DNA of 64,000 bases, from positions 1,186,001 to 1,250,000 of the forward strand of contig JAWDGP010003399.1 in assembly GCA_033675545.1 (NCBI GenBank), read 5' to 3'. The DNA is from Elysia crispata (lineage: Eukaryota > Mollusca > Gastropoda > Plakobranchidae). Below, in pieces: positions 51,845 through 64,000 of the stretch; the first letter of the stretch is position 1, and every line of letters begins with the position of its first letter. A program made the translations under genes and the position numbers. The notes below the pieces were generated by a model. It saw nothing but the letters and a program-made list of their open reading frames with translations, was not told the origin of the DNA and ran no database searches.

Positions 51845-54800
51845 CTATGTTCGACATCTGCCTGTCCAGCGAGGAAATGGAATGACATCTTTGACACTGC
51901 TTGCTCCCAAGATTGCCACAAGAAGCCGTTCAAACCCCAGACCAAAACCACCATGTGGGCAAGAACCAAACTCTCGTAGCTGAATGTACCTGCAAAATAG
52001 AGAGGTTACATTATTGCATCTTCATAAGTATCAATATTGAAAAAGAATTCACAAAAGCTAATATTCATGTTAAAATCTCCTACATTAACAAGATGCTGTT
52101 TGTAAGAAAATATTTCTTCATAGAGGCCTAATTATCTATTTTGCAGGTGCAAGGACAAGTGACATTTTTCACTTCCAGTGAGGCAGACTGCATACGAAAA
52201 TTCTGAACTGATAACTGCACAAGCCTGCAGTTGAAAAATGAGGAATGTGGATTAATTTTGTTTTATTTGAATTTCTTATCAAAGCATTTCCTGCCAGTCT
52301 TGCTGCCTCTCTCGCTCTTTTTCTCTAATCAGCACTAATTCTGTAGAAGTAATCTGCTACAATTTTCTGTTTATTAGAGATAATAATAATATTACAAGGG
52401 AAAAAATCTAACCCTAGTTTCTTTTGTGACATTTTGTTTCAATAGAAAGATTAAGATAAATATAATAAAATCTGAAAGAAAAAAAAAAAGAAAAATTATA
52501 ATTATAACATGCGATTCAAACAATTCCTGGTATCTTTTCTTGAAACAATTTCATGGAGTGATGTACACCAATTCTTCAGTTATCTTTTAAGTTTCAATAA
52601 CTTTTGACTTGGCTTATGTTTATTATAATCACTGAGTGGGCCAACTGTAAAGATAATTTCATGCATATGAAAAAAAAATTAAATGTTTTTTATTTTTCTC
52701 TCTACAACTCATTGTTTGAATATACTATTTTTTTTAAATGTTAAATTTGATACCTAAATTTGGTGACATTACCCTAGACAAAAGGATTAAGTCAAGATCT
52801 TCAGATTAAAAAAAAAAAAAATTTTTGCCTCAAAACACATCATAATAATAAGCAACAAAGACAAAAAGAAAATTACCAAGGCATCTGATCAAGCATTCCT
52901 TCTGAGTTGGTTATGACCTGCTTTAAAATATCTAGCCTGTGTTCTCTTAAGCTGCTGCCACAGAGCTCACCAACACCTGGCATTAAAAGGTCTGAAGCTG
53001 CCACCTGAGGGAGGTCATTTAAAAAAATTCAAAACGCTATGCATACAAGTATTTTGACTCCTTTGCTGAGAAAAAGTTTATGAAGATATCCATAATTTTG
53101 ATAACTTTTAAAAAGAACAATAAATAACAAGCCAGAGTAGAGAGGAGTATGATGTTTCCAAATAATCCATGTTTTTTTCTCTCAACACAACTTAAAATAA
53201 AATTTCAAAAACCCTCCTTAAATTAACAATCAGCACTAATTACATTTTGGCCTAACTATGGTTCCAACACTACAAATAGACCTCTTTATAAATGATTATC
53301 CTTACAAAGGAGTTATAAGCATAAAATGAAGATTAAAATTCCTTCAATGTATTTTACCCCTCCAAACCAAAGTCAATCAGCTTACTGTTTGCCAGTCCTC
53401 ATTGCGAAGTGCATAAAAGGGCTTGAGAGCTGCAGGGTAATCAGTGACAAACACAGGACGGCCTCCAACTGCTTCTGCTAAGTACATTTCATGTTCTTTG
53501 CCCAAATCACTGCCCCACTGTGAATTTTGTAGACAGAAAGTGCCAATAGGAATAAAATTTTAAAAAATGTGTTGCAAGCACCTTAGCACATAACTTGTCC
53601 AACTCAAAATAAAATTACTTTTTTTTTTCATTTTCATAGGATCATGAACAATTCACAAAAAAAATCAAATGTTGACTTACAGATACTTGCGATTTGAAGT
53701 TGTAGTCTGAATTTTGCAACATTTTTATAGCCTCATTGTATGATAACCTGGGGGGACAAAATAATATCAATCTTAATGAATGAGATTATAATTTCAATTT
53801 GAAATAAACATTAAATTGCAAAATGAAAGAATAACCCTACAGACAAAAAAAATATGATTAGATACAGCTTTAAATTTATATATTTAAAATAACTCACCTC
53901 TCAAAATCTGATTCGAACATTTTGGACACAGAATCCTGTGAAATAGATATAAAAGGGAGATAAGAAAGGTTGCATATGAAAATCTGGAATTTGCGGACTA
54001 TGGACAGATATTCCCTTGCACAGTAGTATAAATGCTGATATAACTCTCACAAAGCTCAGTCTCACATTTCAACATCAATAAAAATTTTTATCTGTAAGAA
54101 AAATGAATAAATCTTTCTCCAAATAAAGCTCATATTAGAATAATATGTCACCCTAATTTTTAAAAAATTTTTTTGCAAGTATGGGAAACAAAACTTTTGA
54201 TCGGCTTGTAATTTTATTTTATCTGACTTTTGCTTTGAAGTACATGAGTAGAAAAGAGACATCACATTTTCTGCAAGGAACAAGTAAGTAGATTTTTTAA
54301 AAATAAAAAAAAAATCATTACAATTAAAAATTGTATTGAGGACCTTATTAAGAAACTATTTTCTCTGCTTACTTTTAAAAAGCTGGGTAATTTTTTTTTA
54401 CAAATTTACAAAACTAGTTATTTTTCAGCTTGCCTCTAACCTTGTGCCCAGGGGGTGCCACAAACTTTGAAAAAAGAGCAACATCATCTGGACAACCATT
54501 CATGACTGCTTTGTATACATGCTTGACAAAGTTTTCCATTACCTAGAATAAACAGTGCAGGTGAGAAAATATATATTACTTATGCCCTAAAATAATTTAT
54601 TGAAGAATTTTTACTGTGAAATAGTTCAGCCTGTACTACAGAAATGGGTCTTTTTTTTCTTTTCCAATATATAGATTATTTTTTACTAATTTTGACTAGT
54701 TGTCCCTTTTAACTCAAATGCTAACAAGCAATTTTTTATAACACCAAAGACTGGCATTTAGGTGATTTAAAAAAAATAAAAATAAAATAAACACAGAGTC

Positions 54801-57800
54801 ACTGAATAAGTGTAAAAAGTTAACTGTCAATTCCAAAATCAATTTTATTTAACTTTTTACATCAACCCATTTCCCCAAAATAAAAAAAAAAAATTCCTGA
54901 ACTTCTGAGTACAGATTTAAATGAAATGTAAAAAAAAAAAGTGATAAATTATCATCTTCATATTCAAGCTCACCAGAATCTACAAAAAGTTTTGCAGATA
55001 TTGCATGGGTTATATTTGGCTACCTTTAAGTCTAGAAATCTAGAGTAAAATGGACAGAATCTAGATATTGTTGCAATTTTTTAGTCCTCAGCAACAATCA
55101 TTACTCTCTGTTCCAACTGAAAAAAATGCTAAGTCAGAATGCTAAAAACTTTCAGTTATTCTTCAGAAGAGTTTATTTTACTTCTAAAAATTTTCGGCAC
55201 ATCAGCATTGTCTGGTAATTCGTATGGGAAATCCTGCAAGGGGATGTCAAAATCAAAATGGACGTTTCTTCACACAAAAGGATCTTTTTAAGAGCAATGA
55301 ACAAAAAAAACAAAAAAAAATCAGACAGCTTTGGAATGATTTTTCCAAAGCAGGTTCGTACTGAAATAGTCAAAACAATATCTAACCTTCAGCAGATCAT
55401 TCAGATGATTTATAAATGCCAGCTCTGCTTCAACCATATAAAACTCAGATAGGTGAAAGCTGCCATGACTGTTTTCAGCTCGGAAACATGGGCCAAAGTT
55501 ATAGACTTTTGTGAGTGCACTGTATCAGGCAAAAATTGATGCATCAAATGAATTTTTTAAAACGATTACTTTAGTTTGACAAAAAAAAAAGTTATGGTAA
55601 GGCTTTAATAATTTTACATTTCAGGTCAAACTCATAAAAACTCACTCAGATTTTGCATTCTAAAATATGCAAGAAATCCATTTTCAAAAGAAACACACTC
55701 ATTTGCAAATTTCACATCTTTAAAAGTAGCAAAAAAAAAAATTAATGTCTTAGATAAAATATAATCACAGCTGCCAACTTTTTAAAGCGACATAAATAAA
55801 ATTGGTCGCTGCAAACCTAGTGTTGTCCGTTACGTACAGTTACCAATAATGAGTTTAGCACAAGCTTAATTAAACGTTTACAAGGTTACTTGTTACTTTT
55901 AAGTTATTGCAGACTTTACAAAATTTTTCTCATATCATAACTTTAACAAATACACTATGGCTACAAGCTATGAGCGGTCCACCAAGCTTGTATTTTTACT
56001 TCTGATTAGCGGGATACTGCTTAATATATACTTTTTAGCACCGATACAGACAGATGTAGTCAGAAGCCCAAATACAGACTAAATATGTATTGTACGTACT
56101 GGTTGGCAGCTATGTAGGAGTATATAAATCAAAATATAATAAAAAAAAAAAAAATCAAATCCATATCTTTATTAGGCTTAAGAACCTGAAACAACACATG
56201 TGCTTTTTGCAATCATGAATGGAAAAAATCTAAATACCGAAACAAAGCATTTGATTGATACTGACCCTGTCATAACTTCTAAATGTAGCTGTCCTGACAC
56301 TGTGAGGTACACCGGCTGACCAAAGAAGTATTTCTCTCCTGAGCTTTGAGCTGATGTTGCCGAACTGATGGACACAGACTGAGGACCACTGCTGATATCA
56401 TCACTCTCAGTTTCCTCAATATCTGAGTCGCTATCAGATGAATTTGAGGCACCAGTGAAAAGAGGCTGGGTATAAAAAAAAAATGTGATTCTTGGGTGAT
56501 AAATTGCACATATATCGAGTACAATGTTATTATGATAGCCCACAAGTTTTGCACAGCACCACAGAATAAATGGGCATATCCACATTTTGCATCGCTAAAT
56601 AAAACAAATTTTCTTGCAGCCACATCAATAAAGGTTACAAATATTACTCTTATTTTGCCAAAGACTGAAAATGGTAAAATCCAAAAAATTCCAAATTTTA
56701 TGAGATTTTTATACTTGCATCAATTTGATGTATAAAGCTGATATTACTGCTTAAATTAACTAATACTATCTTGACTAATGACCAAAAAAAAATTCCCCAC
56801 AAAAATCCTTAAAAAACCTCAGAGACACAATCAAAAAAAGATAAAACAAGACACATCAAACTCTTTCATAAGCTTTGATTCAAAGATACTTCTAGAAGTT
56901 CTGAGGTATCTTTGATTAAAAATTGGTGGGTAAAAGTCATACAAAACACACCAAATTTTGAAATGATGTGCAGGTTCTTGTAAAAATCTTGAGTTTGCAA
57001 CTGCAAAGGTCCCTATTGAAGAGAGAGACTTCAGGTAGAAAAATTTCAAATTTTATTTCTTTTTCTTAATCTAAAGAATTACAGATTGTTCTCAAATTTT
57101 AGTTCTTTCTAAAGTTCTAAAGTTTGTCAGGGATTGCTGCTCCTAGATCACTCCAAGAAAAATGTATTAAGTGGCATAGGTGGATTTATATGATCAAAAG
57201 ATATCAGGGCTACATTTTAATGGGCACTGAAAGTTTTGGAAATAAACTAAACCTAACCCATCTATGTATAAAAAAGTTAAGCTTTCCAGGAACTCAAAGG
57301 ACAAAATATGGGAATAGAACAGTATCTTTTACATTTTTAGTTCATTAAGCAAGTGTTAACATATCATAATCATTTGCAAGTAAAATTGGTCGCAAGAAGC
57401 AAATTAAAAAAAAAAGTTTTTATGTACTTTTGATATGAATAACATTTCAGAAAATTTTTTACCTCAACTTGAAATACTTCACATCCTCCTTCACAATCAT
57501 TTGTCACCAATATAGGGGTGTGAATAAACATAAATTCATTATCCTGAAACAAAAAAAAAATATGATCATTTAGAGCAACTGCAAAATAAATGATCACATA
57601 ACGATATCCTGTTTTAGTGGTATTTTATGTTGAAGTCTTTGAAATGCACAGTGCAAGATAAAAAACGAATTAGATTTAGCAACTGAACCAAAGCAGTGAG
57701 CACTTCACTTTTTACCTGCAATCAGAAAAATATACGATTTTATTGTTTCAAAATTTTTATAGCATTCTCTTGTAAAGAATAACATACTATGGGTGTAAAT

Positions 57801-59858
57801 TTTAACCTATGTGCTTATTCAGGTTCTTTAGTTAAGATAGACTTCCAATTTTTCAATAAAAAAATATATTTGAACTCTGGTAAAATAGCTCAAAATCTCA
57901 TGCCTTGCAATAAAGATAAACTAAGCACAAGAAATGTTACCTGGAAAAAAGAATGAACAGCCATTGATGCTACATTTCTTATTCGCAGCAAGGCACTAAA
58001 TAAATTAGACTTTGGCCTAAAATGAAGATAATCTCTTGTATACTGAGGAGAATGTCGAGCCCTTTGCTTGATGGGAAACTCCTACAATAGAGACACAAGT
58101 ATATTTCTGATAAGACAAGGCTGCCTTTCTGTAGTGAAAAAAATCTTCTCTGTTGCAAATGATATAAGTTATAACCTAGTAAAAAGAACATTCAAGATAA
58201 GTCATTTCCTACAATATTTCATACAGAAATGACAGTAAAAAAAAATTAAAAACATGTTGTGTTTACAGCATGCCTTACATTTTCAGTTCACTAAATATTA
58301 ACTTGCTGACCAATATAAAAAAAAAGTTTAAAAAATAAAAATTCCTCAGAAAAGCACAGCCCTTTGATTTAATCAATTGGTAAGTGGCATGCTATTAAAG
58401 TCAATAAGAACAGCTTATAGAAATAATTTTTCTGTCTTAGATAATCAGAAATCATAGCATTTTTCAAAAATATGAATAGATCAATATAAGACAAACCAAC
58501 TGAAAATCTTAAAATAGAAGAGAATGACCTTCATGGAGCATGAGGTTAACCTTTATTTTTCTATACAAATGTTGTAAAGATTGTTCACAACATGGGCCAA
58601 GTCAAGTCCTACAGCTTTGGAATGAAAAATTTAGACCAGTATTTTTGATTCAGAGAAATCTCAAAATGATTCATACTTAGAGGCCAATAAAAAATATCCT
58701 ATGAGTAAAAAGAGCCAGGCACTTACAAATCATTAATATAAGCTTTTCATCTCAATAACCCCCCTCAAAGCGGTCATTACAATCTTATAAAACAAAAGCT
58801 TTTTCTTACTTCAAAACTGAACAGACAATATGTAAGATTATTGATTTCTAAAAAGAAAGACAAATCTGAACATCAAAGCATGATTAAATGCACGATGAAC
58901 ACTTATTTTCTTGACAAGTTCCTTCAAAATGCTATCTTAAACACCTCAAAATAGCACTAGACTGTTCTTAAATACCAAAGGTTTGCTCAAAACAAAGTTG
59001 TAAGGTGTTCTAAAATGATAATATTATAATATTGGTCAATTTTTCTTCGTTTTCTGGTGATTAGTATTTGTTCAAACACTTAACAGAAAAACAAAAAAAT
59101 TAGAATAACAATCAAAGTAATATAACATTGATTATAACATATTGAGTGATTGTCATAAATAAAGCTAGGTCTGCATTCATCTCTTTGACACCTAAAGCCA
59201 AATCAGGATGTATAATTATACATACCTAAGTTTTGATTCAAGTATAATGCAAAAAAAAAATAAACATTTAGATAATATGAATTTATGGACTGTGCTATGT
59301 TTCTAATTTTAAATCATTTTTATCATTCTAAAGATATGAAAACACATAAGGCTGCAAGTCTTACAAGCATAGTTTGTAGGTATCAAGGTATCTTTTTTCA
59401 GCAGCTGACTGAATGTCAGTTATCCATGAGTAGCAAAATGAAAAAATATTTTCTATTTGCAATTTTTTTTATATCACTCTAACTAAAAGTCTCTATTAAA
59501 GAGAAAAGCACACATCTGAGTCTAATCAGTAATATGCATTATGTTTCTGCTTGTGATTGCGATTGATATAAGAACTTTGAAAATCTTTAAAATATACTTT
59601 CTTTCAGAATCACTTGACACTTACATATGGATCGCAAGGTCCAATGACTTCAACAGATGAGGAAAGTAGTTCTACTCGTTGACCCTTTCCTAGACTCTCC
59701 TTCAGGACTCCTTTGACCTCTACACAGCTTCCAAAAGTAGCATCAACTGTATCAGCCAATGGTTGGGGAACAATAACCTGGAGGTGCTGTGCCCCTGTAC
59801 CATCATTCACATGCATGAACATCACACCTTTGTGATTCTGCAAGTTTTTTACCCATCC
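51845..59858 (-). CDS. NARS2: Mitochondrial asparaginyl-tRNA synthetase (11 exons, 5' end uncertain)
   Basis: Class IIb synthetase that charges tRNA-Asn in the mitochondrion. Minus-strand exons: 59858-59625, 58081-57941, 57543-57463, 56465-56266, 55519-55387, 54542-54441, 53935-53898, 53747-53681, 53517-53386, 53004-52877, 51989-51845. All phases fit, giving 466 residues from GWVKNLQNH to a TAG stop. Seen: the OB-fold anticodon-binding domain (first 78 residues, [15 protein letters not shown]), motif 1 region ([10 protein letters not shown]), the family signature [12 protein letters not shown], motif 2 (GPCFRAENS), and motif 3 ([11 protein letters not shown]) near the C-terminus. Two donors are GTTAGA. 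The exon at 56465-56266 adds a Ser/Asp/Glu-rich stretch of about 46 residues where human has about 12. The N-terminal targeting sequence is not in these exons; see the candidate exon at 60705-60806. Confidence 0.95.
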
Positions 59859-60704
59859 CTTAAAGACAACAAAAAAGAAAAAGATTGATTACATTTCTTT
59901 TTGAAAATATAGATAAAAGAACACATCTTATTGTTTCGTATCAGGATACCAAGGTGATCTCGGGTATTTTCTGCAATTACAACCAAGGCCCCATTTGCAA
60001 TTGCAGGAAAAATTTAGAAGATAAAGAGAATCAAATTCCTGATGATATCAAGCTCAACTTTCTATTACTTCTAATATCTTGAATAAAATTTAAAACCTAA
60101 AAAAAAAAAAAATCAAGCACTTGTGATGATGCCTTAGATTCTCTAACTAAAACAGTATCTTCCTTGGTTCAGGGAGTTAAGAGGTTGGGGAAACAAAGGT
60201 AATTTAGAATTGAAGATAGATAAAATGGATGTTCACATTGGGCAGTTGGAAGGGAAGCTTACAATCAGGGGTGGGGGTGGGAACGGGTTGTAAGTTCAGA
60301 GATCTAGAGAGGGATTGGCAGAGATCATTATCTCCTTGTTGACCTCTGTCACCAGGCAATAATGGCTTGTGTGTATGGATTTCGATCATTTCAAAGTGAG
60401 ATGTCCAGATAAACTTTTTGTCATCTTTAATTGTGGGTAATCCCTACTGCATGGACTACTTTTGTGTTGAAGTCAGATGAGTTGATCTTCATTTGCAGCA
60501 ATCTGAACTAGCCCCTCTATCTTTCTATTAAAATAAATGGTTGTAATGACTTCAACATAGCCGTTAAAATGTTTGTGTTGATTGTACTTTTCTTTCCCAG
60601 ATCTTTATCTGTAATATGAAATCAAACGATTGTCCCCTTTCCCTTTTCCTGGCAGTGATAAACCCTAATAAACATGACAGCAACATCCTTTCAGCTTAGT
60701 ATAC

Positions 60705-60806
60705 CTGTACAACTGCAATAACTAGTAGTAGGGGAGGGTTGATGCAAGCAGCACATGATAAAGAGAGGTTTTGCTTTAGTAGCTGACGTACCATTGGTCT
60801 AAACAT
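60705..60806 (-). CDS. NARS2: Candidate first coding exon of NARS2
   Basis: On the minus strand an ATG (A at -3) opens 34 codons beginning MFRPMVRQLLKQNLSLSCAA and ending in VVQ, directly followed by a GTATAC donor in phase 0, which suits the next exon (GWVKN). The join VVQ-GWV resembles human IQ-GWI. The start is free of acidic residues and carries Arg, Lys and Gln, fitting a mitochondrial presequence. A GGGCGG box and a CCAAT-type word lie upstream on the minus strand (near 60820 and 60937). The segment between presequence and OB fold is shorter than in human, so chance or a missing small exon is possible. Confidence 0.42.
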
Positions 60807-61121
60807 GTTCAAATATGTACCGCCCACTTGATTGCTCATAGCTAATGCTAAGTAGCATGATCACAGAGATCTATACATCCCAGACCCGTCAAGACTGTAG
60901 GCCTACATCCTTGCCTAGGTGATACACAGATTGTCCAATGGGCTATGCGTATGATGGTTCTGGTCAGTGACTGGAGCAAGGCATCACGAGCACATCACGC
61001 GCTCACAGGTCACAGTTTGCTGCGCATGCATGGGTGCACAAATTTACTGCCATTAAGTCATTGACCCAAGTACTGGCAGCTAGATCTAGTGCGAAATCTA
61101 AACCACCTACAGGAATTTTGG

Positions 61122-61221
61122 TAATGAGTAAAAAGCATAAACTGTGCACCCACTTTCGTACTACAGATTGTTAATGAGTCAAAAGCATAAACTGTGCACC
61201 CACTTTTGTACTACAGATTGG
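61122..61221. repeat. 50-bp tandem duplication
   Basis: Two adjacent units at 61122 and 61172, each with TAATGAGT, AAAGCATAAACTGTGCACCC and TACTACAGATTG. They differ at only a few bases. Confidence 0.93.
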
Positions 61222-61401
61222 AGAAGTCAAGGCATTTTGAGGTCTGTGGCATATGAGAGAAAAGATGGGGAAGGGGTGTGCACAGCACACAAGACTTATG
61301 TTTGTGTGTATGTCGGCGAACTTGCCCAACATCATGTTAGCTTTGGACGAGCATGGTTTTCTTTGATAAAATCTAATGTGTGGTGATATGTTTCCAATTT
61401 A

Positions 61402-61830
61402 AATATCAGATTGATACAGGTTGACACAGTGAATGTAATTCTAAAAGGCAGATGACTGTGCATTCCCTCACACACATCTTCACATGAATGCTGTAAGCTC
61501 TAATTTAATTAATTCAATCCTAGCAAATATCACCCCAAACTTCCATCCTTGCAAAAAAAAATTCCACAAAGAACAGCCATTATCCAAAATTTATCAAGTG
61601 CTTTCAATATCAGGTTGAATTGATACAGGTTGACACTCGGAATCTAATTCTGAAAGGCAGCTGACTGTGCATTCCCTCACACACATCTTCGCATCAATGC
61701 TGCAAGCTACAATTTAATTAATTCAATCCCAGCAAGAATCGCTACAACTTCCATTCTAAAAAACAAAAAACAAAAAAAACAACAAAAAAAAAACAGTGAT
61801 TATGCAAAGTGTATCAAGTCCATAAACCAC
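61402..61830. repeat. 209-bp tandem duplication
   Basis: Units start at about 61402 and 61611. Both contain TTGATACAGGTTGACAC, GACTGTGCATTCCCTCACAC, TTTAATTAATTCAATCC and ACTTCCAT, followed by an A-rich stretch and TATCAAGT. Identity is about 80-85 percent by eye. The A-rich middle has expanded in the second unit. Confidence 0.88.
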
Positions 61831-63123
61831 AGGTCACATCAGGATGTCAGGTTAGTAAGGGACTTAACTTTATCTTATGTTGAAAACAGTAACTGAGTAA
61901 AGTCCCTTGATTTTCTCATTATATGGTTGTGTTGATCAGAACTTTGAAATGATGCTGTTAAATATCCCATTGTATCAACTTAAGCATAGTTGACTGTATC
62001 AATTCCCTTCAGATGCAGGAGAAATATTGTGAGGGATGGGATACTTAACTAATGGACGGAGTTGGACAAGAGGAGGTTTTATTATCAGAGAAGAGGGAGG
62101 AGTGTGGTGCAATTTGCTTTTTGTTTGGGTGGTTAGGTTCCCCGGCAAATTTGCAAATACCTGCCCAACTCACATTAGGCTTCACAATCGAATGTTTCTC
62201 GACTATTTCGAAACTTGTAGTTTAATGGGATTTTAGAGCAACACAAAAATGCTAACAACTAGAAAAGTATTTATTTGCGACGAATAAAACCTTCATCACA
62301 GCCGTCTATCCATGAACTTTTAGTTTCAAGCTAGACCTGTAACTGATACCCCCAGGCCTGGCCTGATCTTGTGCACTGAAGTGCGACCAACCATGTCTGC
62401 ACTGTGAATTTTCTTCTAGGGCTACAAAATACATTTTGGACAATTTTAGTCATTTTTGAGTGGTAGAGTGGTAGCTAAACTTTTCATATGAGTGTTATAT
62501 TAATGAAACTTACATCATTGAAAAGGTTATTTCAAGCTCTTTACAACGATTTCATTCCTAAGTTCTTAGTATTTTTTACATTTATAGGAATCAACAATAA
62601 ACTAGGGCACTAGTCAGTCCCCGTGAAACTGATTCTTATTTAACAAATTAATTAATTAACAGCCATCGGAAGTTTTTACAATCAACATTTAGGTATCTAT
62701 ATTTAGCTCAAATATTGTAGTTTCAAAATATGTTAAAAGGTATCTCGGTTTATGTTCAGGAAAGGAGAAAATAGCTGGTATGTTTAGCAACCTAGCCTTG
62801 GCAAAATTAACTTTGCCTCTAGACTTAGGTGACTGATTTAACACAAGATAACATCATACAATAGCTAAGCAGGGTCTACCCTCATAAATCTTTTAAACTG
62901 GGGAAACTTAAGAACGCTAAATTATAGGGACAAACAGCAAGAAACCCCTAGAAGGGAAATCAGATAACATTCAGAAAACAGATGATTGTTCTCATCTCTC
63001 CACCCATGCCATTCAAGGCAAAATGTTAATGCAATCTTGAGTAGCTCAGAAACTTTCCACCAAGCACTTACATTGAACTAAAGCTAAGACTGTTTCATAC
63101 AGGCCCCAAAATAACTTTCCATC
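61831..63123. other. Intergenic DNA, no gene seen
   Basis: No coding block or repeat end recognised. A few short open frames show no known similarity. Confidence 0.5.
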
Positions 63124-63460
63124 CTAAGTGAATGTCTTTTTTAAACCTCTCAGACAGACATAAACGCACTGCACACTCAAACAGACATGTAGAATGTCAC
63201 TTGGTGTCTTTCCGCTTGGGTGCTCTGTAGGAGAAACTAGTGTTAAGTATGACATCATGACAGTTTTTAACTGCTCTGCTGAAGCTTGGATTTGATTTTT
63301 CAGTTTCTTTATTGAAGAATGCACAAGCTCTACTCCTTGTTCTCCATGCAGACCCATTCCAAAACCCCATCTGTCTATACAATGGTGGAAGATTTTGTGA
63401 CTGATATGTTTTCTATTAAATGCCATATACTCATCTATCAACCTTTGAAAATCAGCTGTA
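63124..63460 (-). pseudogene. C-terminal fragment of a repetitive invertebrate protein family (GEQG-E-H motif)
   Basis: The minus-strand frame reads RKHISHKIFHHCIDRWGFGM and GLHGEQGVELVHSSIKKLKN. This matches a family I recall as very common in cnidarian and mollusc genomes, with the pattern KLHxLEDHVVxWxRxxxxGxGxxGEQGAEsxHxxF. Its function is unknown, and its copy number suggests it rides on a mobile element. About 20 residues upstream (LIDEYMAFNR) also fit. The tail after SYLTLVSP does not look like the family end. Further minus-strand sequence to 64000 may be an earlier part of the same protein. Confidence 0.55.
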
Positions 63461-63757
63461 GCTTTTTTGTCAATGGGTTTGCTGTGTGATATGTCTTTGT
63501 GTACATGAATTTGAAGAGGACGGAGTTAGTTGATTAAATGTTAAAAGCACACTTTTTCTTGTTATTTCTTTTGTTTTGTTCACTTCTCTTGAGCAAATAG
63601 TTCACTGACAACAGGTTGTATGTATTTAAGCAGTGGTTGCCAGTACTGTGAATGATCATAGTGTTTCTGGAGCATCATCAAAAGACAAAAACAAATCGTC
63701 TGTTTGTGGATGTTCTGTTAATGGCACTGTCTTTTCCAGGTTTATGACTTTGCATTT

Positions 63758-63985
63758 TTATTGATACGTTTTACCTTGTATTTGTAGCATTTCACATTCC
63801 TCTTCCTTTCCCAAAGGAAAGGTATAGGTAGACAGAGGACACTGAGAAGAAGGTATGCAAGGTATCAAACTCGCACCAAATATGACTGTTTTTAGCTGTG
63901 CATAGCAATGCAGACTAAGTGATCTTTCAGTTGCAGTATTTCGTACAAAATGTTGTAACTTTGAGTAGCAAGTGTTGCATATCAA
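63758..63985 (-). pseudogene. Possible upstream part of the same fragment
   Basis: A 75-codon minus-strand frame (MICNTCYSKLQHFVRNTATE and onward) with a CxxC-like start. Its position relative to the GEQG fragment and its shared strand suggest one decayed gene, but I do not recognise the sequence on its own. Confidence 0.3.
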
Positions 63986-64000
63986 AGGGGCATATATGGC

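Noticed and set aside
56279-56623. Alternative minus-strand frame across the NARS2 insert exon
   Set aside because: It is out of phase with the conserved [11 protein letters not shown] block, which fixes the true frame.

Overview
This is intron-rich, AT-rich animal nuclear DNA. There is no sign of operons, Shine-Dalgarno sites or prokaryotic gene density. It most resembles an invertebrate, probably a lophotrochozoan such as a mollusc: the proteins are clearly metazoan but diverged from vertebrate ones, and AGATCT-type runs and ACATGTAC words recur in non-coding DNA. The species call is inference and weak.

Four host genes can be read through their splice sites. (1) Positions 1-11875, plus strand: the last 13 coding exons of RRM1, the large subunit of ribonucleotide reductase; its first exons lie left of the window. 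(2) Positions 21012-22582, minus strand: MTIF3, mitochondrial translation initiation factor 3, two coding exons, 279 residues. (3) Positions 33065-43518, plus strand: a six-exon gene for a 186-residue protein with four predicted membrane helices that I cannot name. (4) Positions 51845-59858, minus strand: NARS2, mitochondrial asparaginyl-tRNA synthetase, eleven exons, with a possible first exon at 60705-60806. RRM1 and MTIF3 are convergent, MTIF3 and the membrane-protein gene divergent, and the membrane-protein gene and NARS2 convergent. Two of the four serve mitochondrial translation; nothing suggests the neighbours are functionally linked otherwise.

Between the genes lies a graveyard of small mobile elements. 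At least seven pogo/Tigger-like elements of five terminal-repeat types are present, one still carrying a broken transposase N-terminus. There is also a LINE reverse-transcriptase fragment into which one of these elements appears to have inserted, a piggyBac-like TTAA element, two tRNA-derived relics, several local duplications and long TA and GA microsatellites.

The stretch at 29.4-31.6 kb stands out. It has a GC-richer, CpG-rich fossil of a long coiled-coil protein, followed by a repeat that recurs at 43.9 kb, and then a long inverted repeat whose two arms carry hammerhead-like core motifs. At the right end (63.1-64 kb) is a fragment of a repetitive invertebrate protein family with a GEQG-E-H motif, on the minus strand.
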